Notes under the pieces: generated by a model | The model's database searches: none | What the model saw: only the letters and a program-made list of their open reading frames with translations | What the model was told of the DNA's origin: nothing | Assembly: GCF_901709675.1 (NCBI RefSeq) | Contig: NC_051098.1 | Span: forward strand, 4,352,000 to 4,415,999 | DNA: 64,000 nt | Origin: Syngnathus acus | Taxonomy: Eukaryota > Chordata > Actinopteri > Syngnathiformes > Syngnathidae | Direction of reading: 5' to 3' | Position numbers and translations under genes: made by a program | In this document: positions 37,001 through 46,339 of the stretch, in pieces | Layout: each line of letters starts with the position of its first letter | How positions within the stretch are numbered: the stretch's first letter is position 1

Positions 37001-40000
37001 TGCTTTGTTCTCCCTATTTCTGTATAATTTGCTCTCATTTCCTTTGACCAATCCATTTTAAGCGGGCTTTTCTGCCTAGTGGCTCTGTCCGTCAACCCAT
37101 AAGGAGGAGGTGATTCCTCAATTTTGTGTGTATCATGTATTTGCGGATACAACTTTGCTATGATCTTTAGTTTTGAATTTGTAGCATGTGTTTTCTCTTC
37201 CCGCTCTTGTACTTCTTCTAGTTCTCCCTCAAATTTATATTTTTTAACCCATTTATCGAAATCTTTTTTAAGTCGGTCGGGATCCTGCCTTTCAATTATT
37301 TTCCAATCTTTACATTTTAGAGTATCTCGGATATTAGTTTTACTCTTCCCGTTCCCCATTTTAATCAATTTGGTCCCAACTGTAAAACCATAGGGGTTTC
37401 TAAAGTCGGGTGTTTCCAGTGGGATAACGAAAAGATCCTGTGGTGATTCTCACTTCTACCAGCATTCTGGTGGAGAATCCTTGCCTATTGCATCCACAGA
37501 ACCACGTTATGTGTTCCCCACTGCTTTAATATGGAATACTATATCTAGTGATACGTATTCTCATTCACACTCTCAATCACACAGTATTGCGTAACTTTCG
37601 GTTTCCCGCGGACTTCGCTAACCCGTTTGAACGGATTTCTCCGTTGGACACCTCTGTCCTTTTATTTCTTCTATTTAAACGGACCTTTCCGTTTGGTTAC
37701 TTCTCCGTTGAGTAACTCTTATTTAAACGGACCTTTCCGTTTTGGTACCTTTAGAACGGACCTTTCCGTTCTGTCCTAGGACTTTTATAGGGCACGACGA
37801 GCCCTCGGCCGCTCATTCTTTAAAAAACAAAACAAACTCACCCTCTGGTTCTCTTCACCTCTGCACCTCGGATTGCCTTCAACCTTCAGATCCCAGCTGA
37901 CGAGCAGACAACCAGCCCTTGAAAAGGATTCTAGGACCCCACCTAGGGAGGTCCTGCCGCGCGCAGTCTTTCTGGATCTCCGCTGCCGCCCGCTGGAATC
38001 CTCAGGTGTATTGGCATCCGGCTCGAAGGACCAAATGTCAGGTCTAAATCCAATCAGACATTAAACCACACGTTGGAAAGAAGAGGAGGAAAGAACCAGA
38101 ACAGGTTTACTCGCGAGGAGAACGATAGAGAGCGAACTCAGTTACAATCTCCATCAATTCTGAGTTCTCACTTCACGTGCTCCTCTATTTAATGTTTTGG
38201 TTGCCCTGGTTACAAAGGCGTTGCTACACTAAAGGGAGGGGAGATAGTGTCTGTAGCAACGCTTATCAGCTAAGGAATGTAGTGTGGTGTGAATTAGCAC
38301 TTCATTGTCGGCCCGTGACCCCCGCAGACTTTGTCCTTCTTCATCAACCAACTGTTCTTCTCATGGTTGGCTGATTTGTCCTAGAGTGGAATCAGATAAC
38401 TTGAATTGCCGCTTTCCTGTGGAACAATGCAACTAACCCTTGGCTAACTTTATCTACTTGGTAAAGTAACACACAATAATAATAAGTAACTTGTCCTAAG
38501 CACTTCAACACACATTAAGTAAAATGTAAGGTAACTGGTATGCAGTTCCTTAAACGAACATTGAGTAAATATGGGATAACTTGTATGCAACTACTTCAAA
38601 CTGTATATAACACTTAACAAAGAAAAACAGTTCTGACCAACAACAATCTATGAACCAAACCTACAGTTAGATAAAAGGAATGAAGTTCCTCTGAACCAAA
38701 TAAGAACATTTCGCCTATGCAAATAAGCTCGGCTCATTGTTAGTGAAGGCCTCCTACAGGAACAAAAACACACAGATAGCATAAGGACAGGAAGGAGACA
38801 TATGGCTGACAGGGATCAAAAGACATCCCTGTCACTAAAAAGGAAAAACCTAGATGAAAGGAAAGTCATAAACATGTAAAGACGAGGCCTCCAGGTCTGG
38901 CAGGCCAGGGCTTCACTTAAATTATCCTAACAATATGACTAAACTTTTCCTTTTGATATTTGTCAGTCATTCTATTTTGACCGATTGACTAATATAGACA
39001 GAGAGAATCCTGCATTATTAATACTATAAGTAATGTATCCATCGTATTTCGAAGATCAGTTTTATTTTGTTCGAATTTGGGAGGAACCTTTGATAAGAGT
39101 CTTTTGATAAAATGCTCTCATTGGTTATAATGAGGGGAGGCATGTCCGCCTCAGTTCAGATGGTGCGGGATTCGATTCCACCTCCAGCCCTCCCTGTGTG
39201 GAGTTTACATGTTCTGCACGTGCCTGCGTGGGTTTTCTCTAATTCCTTCCACATACTTCTCGACTGTTTTTAATGGTTTTGATACTCTTAGACTGCCTCC
39301 AACAAGATGTTGGTATCTTCTGGCACTGTGCTTCAATGGTTTTAGTCATACCTTACTGGCAGAACCGTGTTCGTAGCCCTAAGGGATGCCAACCCCCCCC
39401 ATACACACACACACTGTTATGTGCGGAGTCCCCCAGGGGTCTGTGCTCGGTCTTACCCTCTTTAACTTTACATGCTTCTCTTTGGGATCCTTGAAAAAAA
39501 GCCCACAAAAACTCCAATATTTCTCAAACAGTGCTGCCCGGGTCCTGATGAGATTGTGTAAATGTGAGTATATCGCCCTCATCTTGCGCGCTCTGCACTG
39601 GCTCCCCATAAATCTCTCTTTGGAATACAAAATCTTCCTTCACACTCATCACTGTCTGCAAGGTGTAGCCCGCACCTACCGAATTTAACTCCTCCACCCA
39701 CGTACTTCAGAAAAAATCTGGTCTGCACCCACCCAGGGCTAGTCTCAAGGCTGTGCAATGCCCTCCACCTATCCTTTAAGAAAGGACTAACAACATACTT
39801 TTGAAAAAAGCTTTTCCTGGCTTATTTTTTGTAATTCTATTTATTCACTGGTTTTATTACCCCCTTTTATCTTAATTTTATTGTTTGATTGTCTACTTTG
39901 AGATGTGTTCCCCAAATGTAAATGTATAAATAAAATCCATTATTATTATTATTACTTACCATACTTATCGGTGGCTTCGACATCAATGTACACACCTTGC

Positions 40001-43000
40001 ATCATAACATGTTTCAGAACCTAAAAGAAAGTGTACACATGAGAAAGCTGTTTGTTATCTGTGTTTCTCACTTTCAAAAACTACTGCAAGGTGGTTGAGT
40101 TCATTGTAGAGTCATGACTGAGTCAAGACTAAATTTAAAATATCTAGTACACACCCTAGACTGGTAACTATTAGAAATACTATGTAAGTGTACCCACTGA
40201 CAGTAATGTGACGGTTTCATGATAATTAAGAAGGTATACAGGCGTTTCAATACATGGTATTACACAACATTTGACCATGTCGTGCAAAATTTGATTTGCA
40301 GATTAAGTGTGCATTTGAAAATGCAATCTCAATCTGCTGTGCTGCATGCCCAGCCTATTCGGAAAACTCAATACGTTGTTGGAATGTAATGGAACACTCA
40401 CTCTCTCAGAGTAGTTAAGAAGTCAGACTGAATTTCCAAACGTGTCCTTAGTTGTGTCAATTTCCAATTAAATTTCCCCAATGACTTCAAAGCAATCTGT
40501 CCTTTCCAAATGTGGAGCAATGCAATAGTTAATGTTACAGGTAATTATTGTTCCAATTCTACTGCTATTAAAAAATTCTGTGTGTCTTTATTATAAAGGG
40601 AGGACTACATTTGAGCAATGCAAATGTGATAACATTTATAACGAAACCAATCAAATGTACTAGATCAGATCACATATGCGTATTAAAAGCATCTTTTGCT
40701 CACCACTTCGTAACAATGTTGTTTTGACATAAAATTATAAAAATAATTTACTGTATGTATAAACCTAATGCTTGTAGTTTGGTTATCCATAATCAGTGAA
40801 TGTTGCACTCATTCCTGTTATTTGTGATTACCCAAATTCACAAGGAAATATGTATATGGGCAGATGACGAACCACACATTTAATGGTATTTTACTAAAAA
40901 CAAGGTTTCAACCTCAAGCACTCGGATGAAGCCTTTCTCCGCGCTGAGGTGAAGGCAAGATTTTCCCAAGTTGTTTCTTTCATTGACACAAGCACCTAAA
41001 TTGATCAGATCCTCCACTATCAGGTGATGGTTGCGCTTGGCTGCGAGAAGGAGGGCAGTCTAAAAGCACAAAAGACAACTCACAAACAAATCAACATGGA
41101 ACATTTTCTGATTGTGTTTTAAAATCTGTTCGATGCAAAAAAAGCCAATAGTGGGTCTTGCAGATTAGAACACCAACTGTATGTTAAGGGTTTTTGACTT
41201 CTTGGTATCTGAACCACACCGTAACACCTTTAGCAGAATATAAGAATACAACTTTTTGCCGTCAGTAAATATGATATACTTATATGTATGTATAAATAGT
41301 ACCCACTATTTCAAATTCATACTGTACCATTCCATCCGAGTCTTTTGTGTCTAAGCTGTTGATGGAAGCCATCCTTTTTGCAATTACGTAGGCCAGTGCC
41401 CTCCTGCCATCACATGCCACATTATGGAGAGCTCTGGGGTGGGGGTGTAAGGAGGTAGAGAGAGACAGACAAGCATTAAGCTGTTCTATACTATATATTA
41501 CATATATATATATATATATATATATATACACCGTAATTTTCGGACTATAAGTCGCGTTTCTTTTCATAGTTTGGGTGGAAGGGCGACTTATAATAAGGAG
41601 CGACTTATGTGTTTTTTTTCAAAGTTTTCCCCCCCCAAAAAAAAGTGAAACCGCAATAAATGAACCGCGATGTAGCAAGGGATTACTGTAATTTGAATTT
41701 CAAGTGACGTCAGCAGCGCGACGCGGCGCGGCGGTTGTTTACATAAAGGACAAAGATTGATCACGGGATGACGAAGATGACGAAGGGCCCCACGTACTAC
41801 CGGCATCATTAGCGGCTTTGTTTCTAAGTGACACGGAGGACGAAGAGTTTGAAGGATTTAAGGATTTGGAGTGACACAGAAGGTTTGAAAAACTATTATG
41901 GCTTTTACCCACGCCCGGTCCTACTCTACGGAGCTCTCTTTCACCTCCGTGGATTGAAGTCGGGGGCCGGCGCTCGGCCGGGTGGCTGTCCAGGGACGGT
42001 GGGTGGGGCTCGGACATGGCTTTTACGCACGCCCGGTCCTACTCTACCGAGCTCTCGTTCACCTCCGTGGATGGAAGTCAAGGGCCGGCGCTCGGCCGAG
42101 TGGCTGTCCGGGGACGGTGGATGGGGCTCGGTCATGGCTTTTACGCACGCCCGGTCCTATTCTATGGATCTCTCTTCCACCTCCGTGGCTGGAAGTCCAC
42201 GCCGCCACACGCCTGGAAGTTTGTTTTGTTAAATACAGAGCCGTTTACCAAACCCACGTCTTTCCTTGTACTTTGTTAACGCTACAATATAGTTATATAC
42301 TAGATCTGTGGAATAACGACGAGGCTGACGTCAGGGCTCACGCGCGGCGTTGTTGACGAAGGACGAGGAATTTGATCGATGGATTTAATGATTTAGAGTG
42401 CACAGATGGTTTGATAATATTATTGCTTATATAATAGTTATTTGAGTTGTAATTTATATATCGTTATATGGGCCTGTGGAATATTTTGAAGTGCAAGCGC
42501 CGTCAGCGGCGCGCACCCATTGTTGACAAAGGACGATCGATGGATTTAATGAATTGGAGTGACACAGATGGTTTTATAAACGTGTTATTTATGTAATGTT
42601 TTTTTTTTAAATAACTCTGAATGTTACGTCATGGCCGTTCTCAGCTCTTCGTTTGTGTTTATGTCACGTTAGCATACCTATCGTTTAGCCTGTTGTTGCT
42701 CGTTCATGACTGTTCTTGGTGTTGGATTTTGTCGAATAAATTGCCCCCCAAAATGCGACTTATACTCCGGAGCGACTTTTTATGTTTTTTTTTTTCACTT
42801 TTTTGGGCATTTTATTGCTGATGCGACTTGTACTCCGGAGCGACTTATAGTCCGAAAATTACGGTACATACATTATAACCAAGAAGCAACTCCAACCACC
42901 AAGAGCTGTATCATGCTATTTAAAGCTTTCCATATTTAATGATAGGCCTATATATCTGAATGTTATCTCTGGCATAATGGCGATCTAATTTCTTATGAAA

Positions 43001-45629
43001 TGTGAGATATTTTGGTGGCTATTTTTCTAACCCAATACAAGTACAATACATACATAATACAAACTCCGACTCTACTGTACCAACACACGTTTGTCGGTAG
43101 ACTCGACGTACGTTCAGTCTCTGTTCACAAAGCAGGACATCTCAAAATTACATAGAATAAAACTAATGTACCAAACAGCTATGACTAGTACATGTTCGCA
43201 TTGCAGGGGGTACGTGGAAACATCTTATTTATTTGATGCACCAAAATCAGAACAGCCGCATGTCAACTCAAGCAGGGATAGTTACTCTGAGAAAGTGTGT
43301 GTGTGTTTAGTCTATAAGGGCAGTATGGGAGTGCCTCCTCACATTGTGACATCACACAGTGAGGACCCGGTCGTTTTCTTGGACCGGGCTGGACTGGTAC
43401 TCAAGAGGAGGGAAATAAGCAGGAATGCTGCTAGATGAGCAAATGAAACACCACTATTGGATGTTTTTGGTGCGGAATTAGCATTTTAACACGGCGAAAA
43501 GCTCACAAAAGTTCATTTAGTATGGCTCCTTGAAGAATTTTAAACTTACGTTCGGCCTTGTCTATCAGTGGCCAGCAGTGCTTCGTCAGAGATGTCCCTC
43601 AGCTGGAGTTCCTCCTTCTGCATCTGCGCCAGAAAGAACTCGGAGCCGCTCATCACGCAGTTAGCAAACCAACTGTCTCCTGTCCACGTGGGCTGAAAGC
43701 ATGGAGTCATAATGCCTGGAGGAGATGAGCTTTGGTGGTACTCCTCTGTCCCGGGGGAGTAGGTCGTATGGGAAGAGGGGCTGGGGATGATTTCATCAGA
43801 GCCATCACTGTTGTAACCTGTACCTAAAAATAATTTTCAGGTAGAAATTGAGTTTATGCAACTGATATTTTTTTAGTAAATGCTAGTAATGCTAGTGCTA
43901 CTAGTAAATTACCATTTGGCTCAAAATTGTACTCAGGTGAAACTGGTGAGCTGGCAGAGGACATTTGGATAGGAAAACTGTTTGTGGTGCCTGTTCTCAG
44001 ATCCTCCTCCAGCACCTCAACGATGATTGCCAGCTCCTCTAGGCTATTGGCGGGGCTTTTTCTCTGTGAGTGAAAGACAACCCAGGTATTTGCGGTCCTT
44101 TGAATGTTTCCTAATTCTTAACATGATTGCATATGAGACGTGATCTCGTTCACCGACCTTGCTTGTTCTATTTCCTGGGCGACTTTTATATAGCTTCTTT
44201 TCCCCTGAAAAAAGACAAGTATGACCTCTCAAGTTGACGTAAAGCCGGATTTAGTAATTGCCAACGAAAAAGTTTGTCAAAATTAGTTTTTACCTTTGGC
44301 TCTTTTGCTGTTCGGGCTCTGCTTGGCAAAAGTAAAAAAAGTAAGATGAGATTTGCTTATGCAAGTGCTTCTTTATGTACTACTAGGATACAAGTGCCTG
44401 CCAAAGCACTAATAAATATATTAAATCAATTTTGATAAGAAAGTCAAAAATATTCCTGGACATTCACTGTGGAAAATAGTTTTCCATTTTTTTAGTATAA
44501 TGTGTATTTTGTCCCATTTGATTTCTTCTTTTTCTTTCCAGCATACAATGATAACTACAACAATATGTCTTCTCTACCAGAACTTAATATTAAAGATCTT
44601 GTAAAAGTAAATACAGCTACTCAGGGTACAAACTGAATCTTGTGGGGTGGATAACTTAATGTTTAATGTTAAACAAATTGTCCTCAGCTGAAACTGCATA
44701 TCGCCACGTTACATGTGTTCTTTGTATAACCCTTGACATAATTTTTCAAGGTACAGACATTGCATCTGACAGACACAATGACAGCCAGACAGATGGAAAG
44801 ATAGACTGATAGAGAGATTAAAAACTGACAGATACTATATAGCAACACCCTCAAACTGCTGAGTGCAAAAGAACCCAGATAAAAAGATGTTGTCATAATG
44901 AGGTAGGCTTTGGTGGTACTCTGCTTGCTTGAGTGAACCCAGATTGGGTTATTTTTAACAACAGTAGTTTTAAGGATGTTGATATTTAAATATACAGTGA
45001 TTAGGGGCTGTGAAATACATGTTGTGGAGAACCCTGTCATATTAAAAGCCAGAAAAAGCTTTAGCAGAAAAGGTTACCTGAAGATCTTGGGGCTCTCTGC
45101 CCTGGGCTATGCGGATGTTCCGAAGCATATCCTTGACAGGCATCTTCACGCGTACTCCAAGGTAGACCTTCTTGCTATCGTCATTGCAGTGCTTTGGAGC
45201 TAGAAGATTAAGCAAGATATGGTATCAAAATACATGACAACACACACATGTATAATCAGGTTAACATAAGGCCTTGTGTGAAAGGAAGGAATTCAGTTTA
45301 TGCCAGGCAGATGGTTTACTTGTGAAAAACTTAAATGAAATCTCATTCACTTCTGACTGGTGTATACCAATATTGATACAATTGGATCTTTGAAAGGAAA
45401 GAATCGCCAAATACTGTATTTGACAACTCCTTCGGGTTCATTAAACGATTCAAGTCATTGTACCTGTTTCACAGTCGCCCCCCTCGTGAACACGCACCCC
45501 GGAGCCAGGTGAATCCGATGGGGCTGTGTGTGCCTCAGCTCCCAGTGCCTCAGACACTGGATGAGCGCCGCTGTAGAGTCTTTCGTGCACTCGCGCCTTG
45601 CCCTCCAGTCTTTTATAACGTCCTCTCAT
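31005..45629 (-). CDS. nfkbiz: Nuclear IkappaB, NFKBIZ-type, 3' end unresolved
   Basis: Ten minus-strand exons with GT/AG borders join in one frame: 45629-45464, 45199-45078, 44318-44294, 44204-44158, 44063-43913, 43823-43550, 41433-41328, 41059-40913, 40020-39960 and 31168-31005, giving 421 codons. Exon 2 encodes YLGVRVKMPVKDMLRNIR, the OCA-like motif near the N terminus of IkappaB-zeta. Exon 6 encodes a Ser/Pro-rich linker ending LRDISDEALLATDRQGRT. Ankyrin repeats start at about residue 262 (ALHNVACDGRRALAYVI, DGMTALLLAAKRNHHLIVED, GKSCLHLSAEKGF, YGMSVLQCASVAL). IkappaB-zeta binds NF-kappaB p50 in the nucleus and licenses secondary inflammatory genes. About three further ankyrin repeats and the stop codon are expected but were not found; the last donor (ATG|GTTCGT) is weak. 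Mammalian NFKBIZ is 718 residues, so the linker is shorter here. NFKBID is less likely because of the OCA motif. Intron 9 holds a retrovirus. Confidence 0.82.
31989..32885 (-). repeat. Retroviral 3' LTR
   Basis: 897 bp, beginning TGTCAGGTCTAAATCCAATC and ending ATTATCCTAACA on the plus strand. It matches 38,036-38,932 with a constant offset of 6,047 and no indels. In every part compared by eye the two copies are identical. Confidence 0.95.
32886..32898 (-). other. Polypurine tract of the retrovirus
   Basis: On the minus strand, AAAAAGGGGGAAA directly precedes the 3' LTR. This is the usual position and composition of the plus-strand primer for retroviral DNA synthesis. Confidence 0.85.
33020..33577 (-). 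CDS. env: Retroviral envelope, TM (transmembrane subunit) part
   Basis: A 185-codon minus-strand frame. It contains IQNRNALVMLVSEKGRV followed by CAMFREQCC, the immunosuppressive-like heptad region and CX6CC motif of gamma-type TM subunits, where the cysteines link to the surface subunit. A hydrophobic membrane span (SSITAILTLCGCCYIPCL) and a cytoplasmic tail with a run of aspartates follow. The fusion peptide and most of the ectodomain before the heptad region are not in this frame, so the gene is incomplete as read. The 2 kb upstream contains only short frames. Confidence 0.85.
   Translation of the reverse strand: MNKNVDRINYIHCNMQKLGKRTQAGLEAVHGRLATPSLMSIQNRNALVMLVSEKGRVCAMFREQCCTFIQNDTAPDGSLTKAIASLQSLNTRMKEHYKWMTAFGKYKALVSSITAILTLCGCCYIPCLRALFNRLITTAISPMDDKMGRVCLMSERQHVDDNDDDDDAIFALEFTDFFPDLCVSE
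33578..36516 (-). other. Retroviral interior without recognisable pol
   Basis: This 2.9 kb between gag and the env TM frame holds only short minus-strand frames. Two (33,958-33,731 and 34,542-34,306) contain scattered cysteines and could be remains of the env surface subunit; this is a guess. No YxDD reverse transcriptase, protease, RNase H or integrase motif was found. A T-run lies at about 34,288-34,307. The length is too short for a complete pol plus SU. Confidence 0.55.
36517..37359 (-). CDS. gag: Retroviral Gag
   Basis: About 280 codons on the minus strand. The second Met is preferred as start because it gives MGNGKSK, with a penultimate Gly suited to N-myristoylation and membrane targeting; an ATG three codons earlier is possible. 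ESPPPYGLTD holds a PPPY late-domain motif used for budding through NEDD4-type ligases. The middle is capsid-like (MRANYTEIGRTKQNDNETFD). A basic Arg/Gly-rich stretch precedes a single CCHC zinc knuckle, CWSCGENGHMARDC, typical of nucleocapsid. It is unbroken. No pol frame follows the stop. Confidence 0.88.
   Translation of the reverse strand: MGNGKSKTNIRDTLKCKDWKIIERQDPDRLKKDFDKWVKKYKFEGELEEVQEREEKTHATNSKLKIIAKLYPQIHDTHKIEESPPPYGLTDRATRQKSPLKMDWSKEMRANYTEIGRTKQNDNETFDEYRGRMTEVFKLHNGLVEDNAPQGAYQQQLKNAIHVGSKPAIQIRVINNYIGMNTGTLEEYINHALHAEKVVIDKQKRKQMKASKDTFLVDQDSDTFYQNAGRGQKGQRGRAMSNREGFRGRGRGVVQPPIECWSCGENGHMARDCTNEQRQL
37630..37772 (-). repeat. Array of four related hairpins in the retroviral leader
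   Basis: Four short inverted repeats share the arms ACGGA and TCCGT: 37,630-37,645 (AACGGATTTCTCCGTT), 37,677-37,694, 37,725-37,743 and 37,753-37,772 (AGAACGGACCTTTCCGTTCT, 8-bp stem, 4-base loop). They lie between the primer-binding site and gag, where packaging and dimerisation signals normally map. Confidence 0.8.
38016..38033 (-). other. Primer-binding site for tRNA-Tyr
   Basis: The plus strand reads ATCCGGCTCGAAGGACCA, which matches the 3' end of vertebrate tRNA-Tyr including CCA. The minus-strand viral RNA is therefore complementary to it. It starts two bases after the 5' LTR. Confidence 0.85.
38036..38932 (-). repeat. Retroviral 5' LTR
   Basis: 897 bp, same length and apparently the same sequence as the left LTR. 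In minus orientation it runs TGTTAGGATAATTTAAG to TTAGACCTGACA and is followed by the primer-binding site. Confidence 0.95.
39130..39265 (+). mobile_element. SINE fragment
   Basis: Contains the B-box-like GGGATTCGATTCCACCTCC and the downstream CCTCCCTGTGTGGAGTTTAC block of the tRNA-like SINE family. Truncated at both ends, in intron 9 of the nfkbiz-type gene. Confidence 0.65.
39395..39957 (+). mobile_element. L2/CR1-like LINE 3' fragment
   Basis: The plus strand reads CGVPQGSVLGLTLFNF, the reverse transcriptase PQG motif, then after a deletion LQYFSNSAARVLMRLCK and LILRALHWLPINLSLEYKIF, the conserved C-terminal tail. The YADD region is missing. It ends in a TTA repeat tail (39,941-39,955) just before nfkbiz exon 9, on the opposite strand to the gene. 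Confidence 0.78.
41531..42864. mobile_element. 1.33 kb terminal-repeat element, copy A, with 118-bp array
   Basis: Ends are CCGTAATTTTCGGACTATAA and its complement (TTATAGTCCGAAAATTACGG); TA follows on the right. Inside, a GC-rich unit starting ATGGCTTTTACCCACGCCCG repeats three times at 41,898, 42,016 and 42,134 (118-bp period) in otherwise AT-rich DNA. Frames through the array stay open in several phases but resemble no protein family. It lies in intron 6 of the nfkbiz-type gene. A close relative is at 49,236-50,713. The transposase family is not determined. Confidence 0.8.
42865..43549. other. Intron 6 sequence, no recognisable feature
   Basis: Between the element and nfkbiz exon 6. The plus frame at 43,091-43,438 has no recognisable family and no splice support, so no gene is called. 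Confidence 0.4.
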
Positions 45630-45687
45630 CTTGTGCGACTATTAAAACAGAACACTTCAATGCTATCGATTACAAACTGGGAGAAAT

Positions 45688-45697
45688 GAAACTTTCC
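45688..45697 (-). promoter_or_regulatory. kappaB-like site upstream of the nfkbiz-type start
   Basis: The minus strand reads GGAAAGTTTC, about 60 bp before the ATG at 45,629. It resembles Rel-binding kappaB variants but departs from the strict GGGRNNYYCC consensus. NFKBIZ is NF-kappaB-induced in mammals. A single 10-mer match is weak evidence. Confidence 0.25.
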
Positions 45698-46048
45698 GCC
45701 AAATACCGACACAAACTCCGTGCGACTAGACGCAATTGGTTGAGTCCCTAAACCTGGCATTCCAGCTCGGCTTGACGTGACACTTTGTTGACAAGCAGAC
45801 CCACCTCCCTGGTAACCTGACACTAATCACGCCCACCACCATTGCGCATTCGTTTACGTAATTTCAACATTAAATAGATTGCAATTCATACTAAGTATTT
45901 AAATAATAATTAAAAAACTATCTACAGACCTATAGCGACATGCAGACACACAAAATCACTTAATTAAAATGTTATTTAAACACCACACACTAACCAGACT
46001 ATCAAATTCCTTCCACATTTACAGTATATAGTAGACTACAGGGAAACA

Positions 46049-46050
46049 AA

Positions 46051-46093
<43 letters not shown>

Positions 46094-46174
46094 ATAGATA
46101 AATAAACAAACAAACAAACAAACAAACAAACACATGCACACACACACATACATACATATATGTATGTATAAATA
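46049..46174. repeat. (AAAT)n, (CAAA)n and ACAT microsatellites
   Basis: About 12 AAAT-type units, then CAAA units, then CACA/CATACATA sequence, ending at the TA before the Tc1 left end. Confidence 0.92.
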
Positions 46175-46339
46175 CAGGACTGTCTCAGAAAATTAGAATA
46201 TTGTGATAAAGTTCTTTATTTTCTGTAATGCAATTAAAAAAACAAAAGCGTCATACATTCTGGATTCATTACAAGTCAACAGAAATATTGCAAGCCTTTT
46301 ATTATTTTAATATTGCTGATTATGGCATACAGCTTAAGA

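Larger units (their letters stand above)
31989..38932 (-). mobile_element. Endogenous retrovirus, 6.94 kb, pol not recognised
   Basis: Two 897-bp direct repeats with TG...CA ends border the element, and ATATG is duplicated outside them (31,984-31,988 and 38,933-38,937). Read on the minus strand the order is 5' LTR (right), tRNA-Tyr-type primer-binding site, leader with hairpins, gag, about 2.9 kb without recognisable genes, env TM, polypurine tract, 3' LTR. Gag has an N-terminal MGNGKSK, a PPPY motif and one CCHC knuckle; TM has CX6CC. Together these suggest a gamma- or epsilon-like retrovirus. No reverse transcriptase, RNase H or integrase motif was found, so it appears defective and would need enzymes in trans. 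It lies in intron 9 of the nfkbiz-type gene in the same orientation. Confidence 0.92.

Noticed and set aside
41739-42356. Several overlapping frames of 90-140 codons in the GC-rich array, and the same at 49.4-50.1 kb
   Set aside because: They arise because the 118-bp unit lacks stops in several phases. The period is not a multiple of three, frames differ between units and no family motif is present.
43091-43438. 115-codon plus-strand frame opposite an nfkbiz intron
   Set aside because: No recognised motif or splice support; lies in intronic sequence without other signs of coding.
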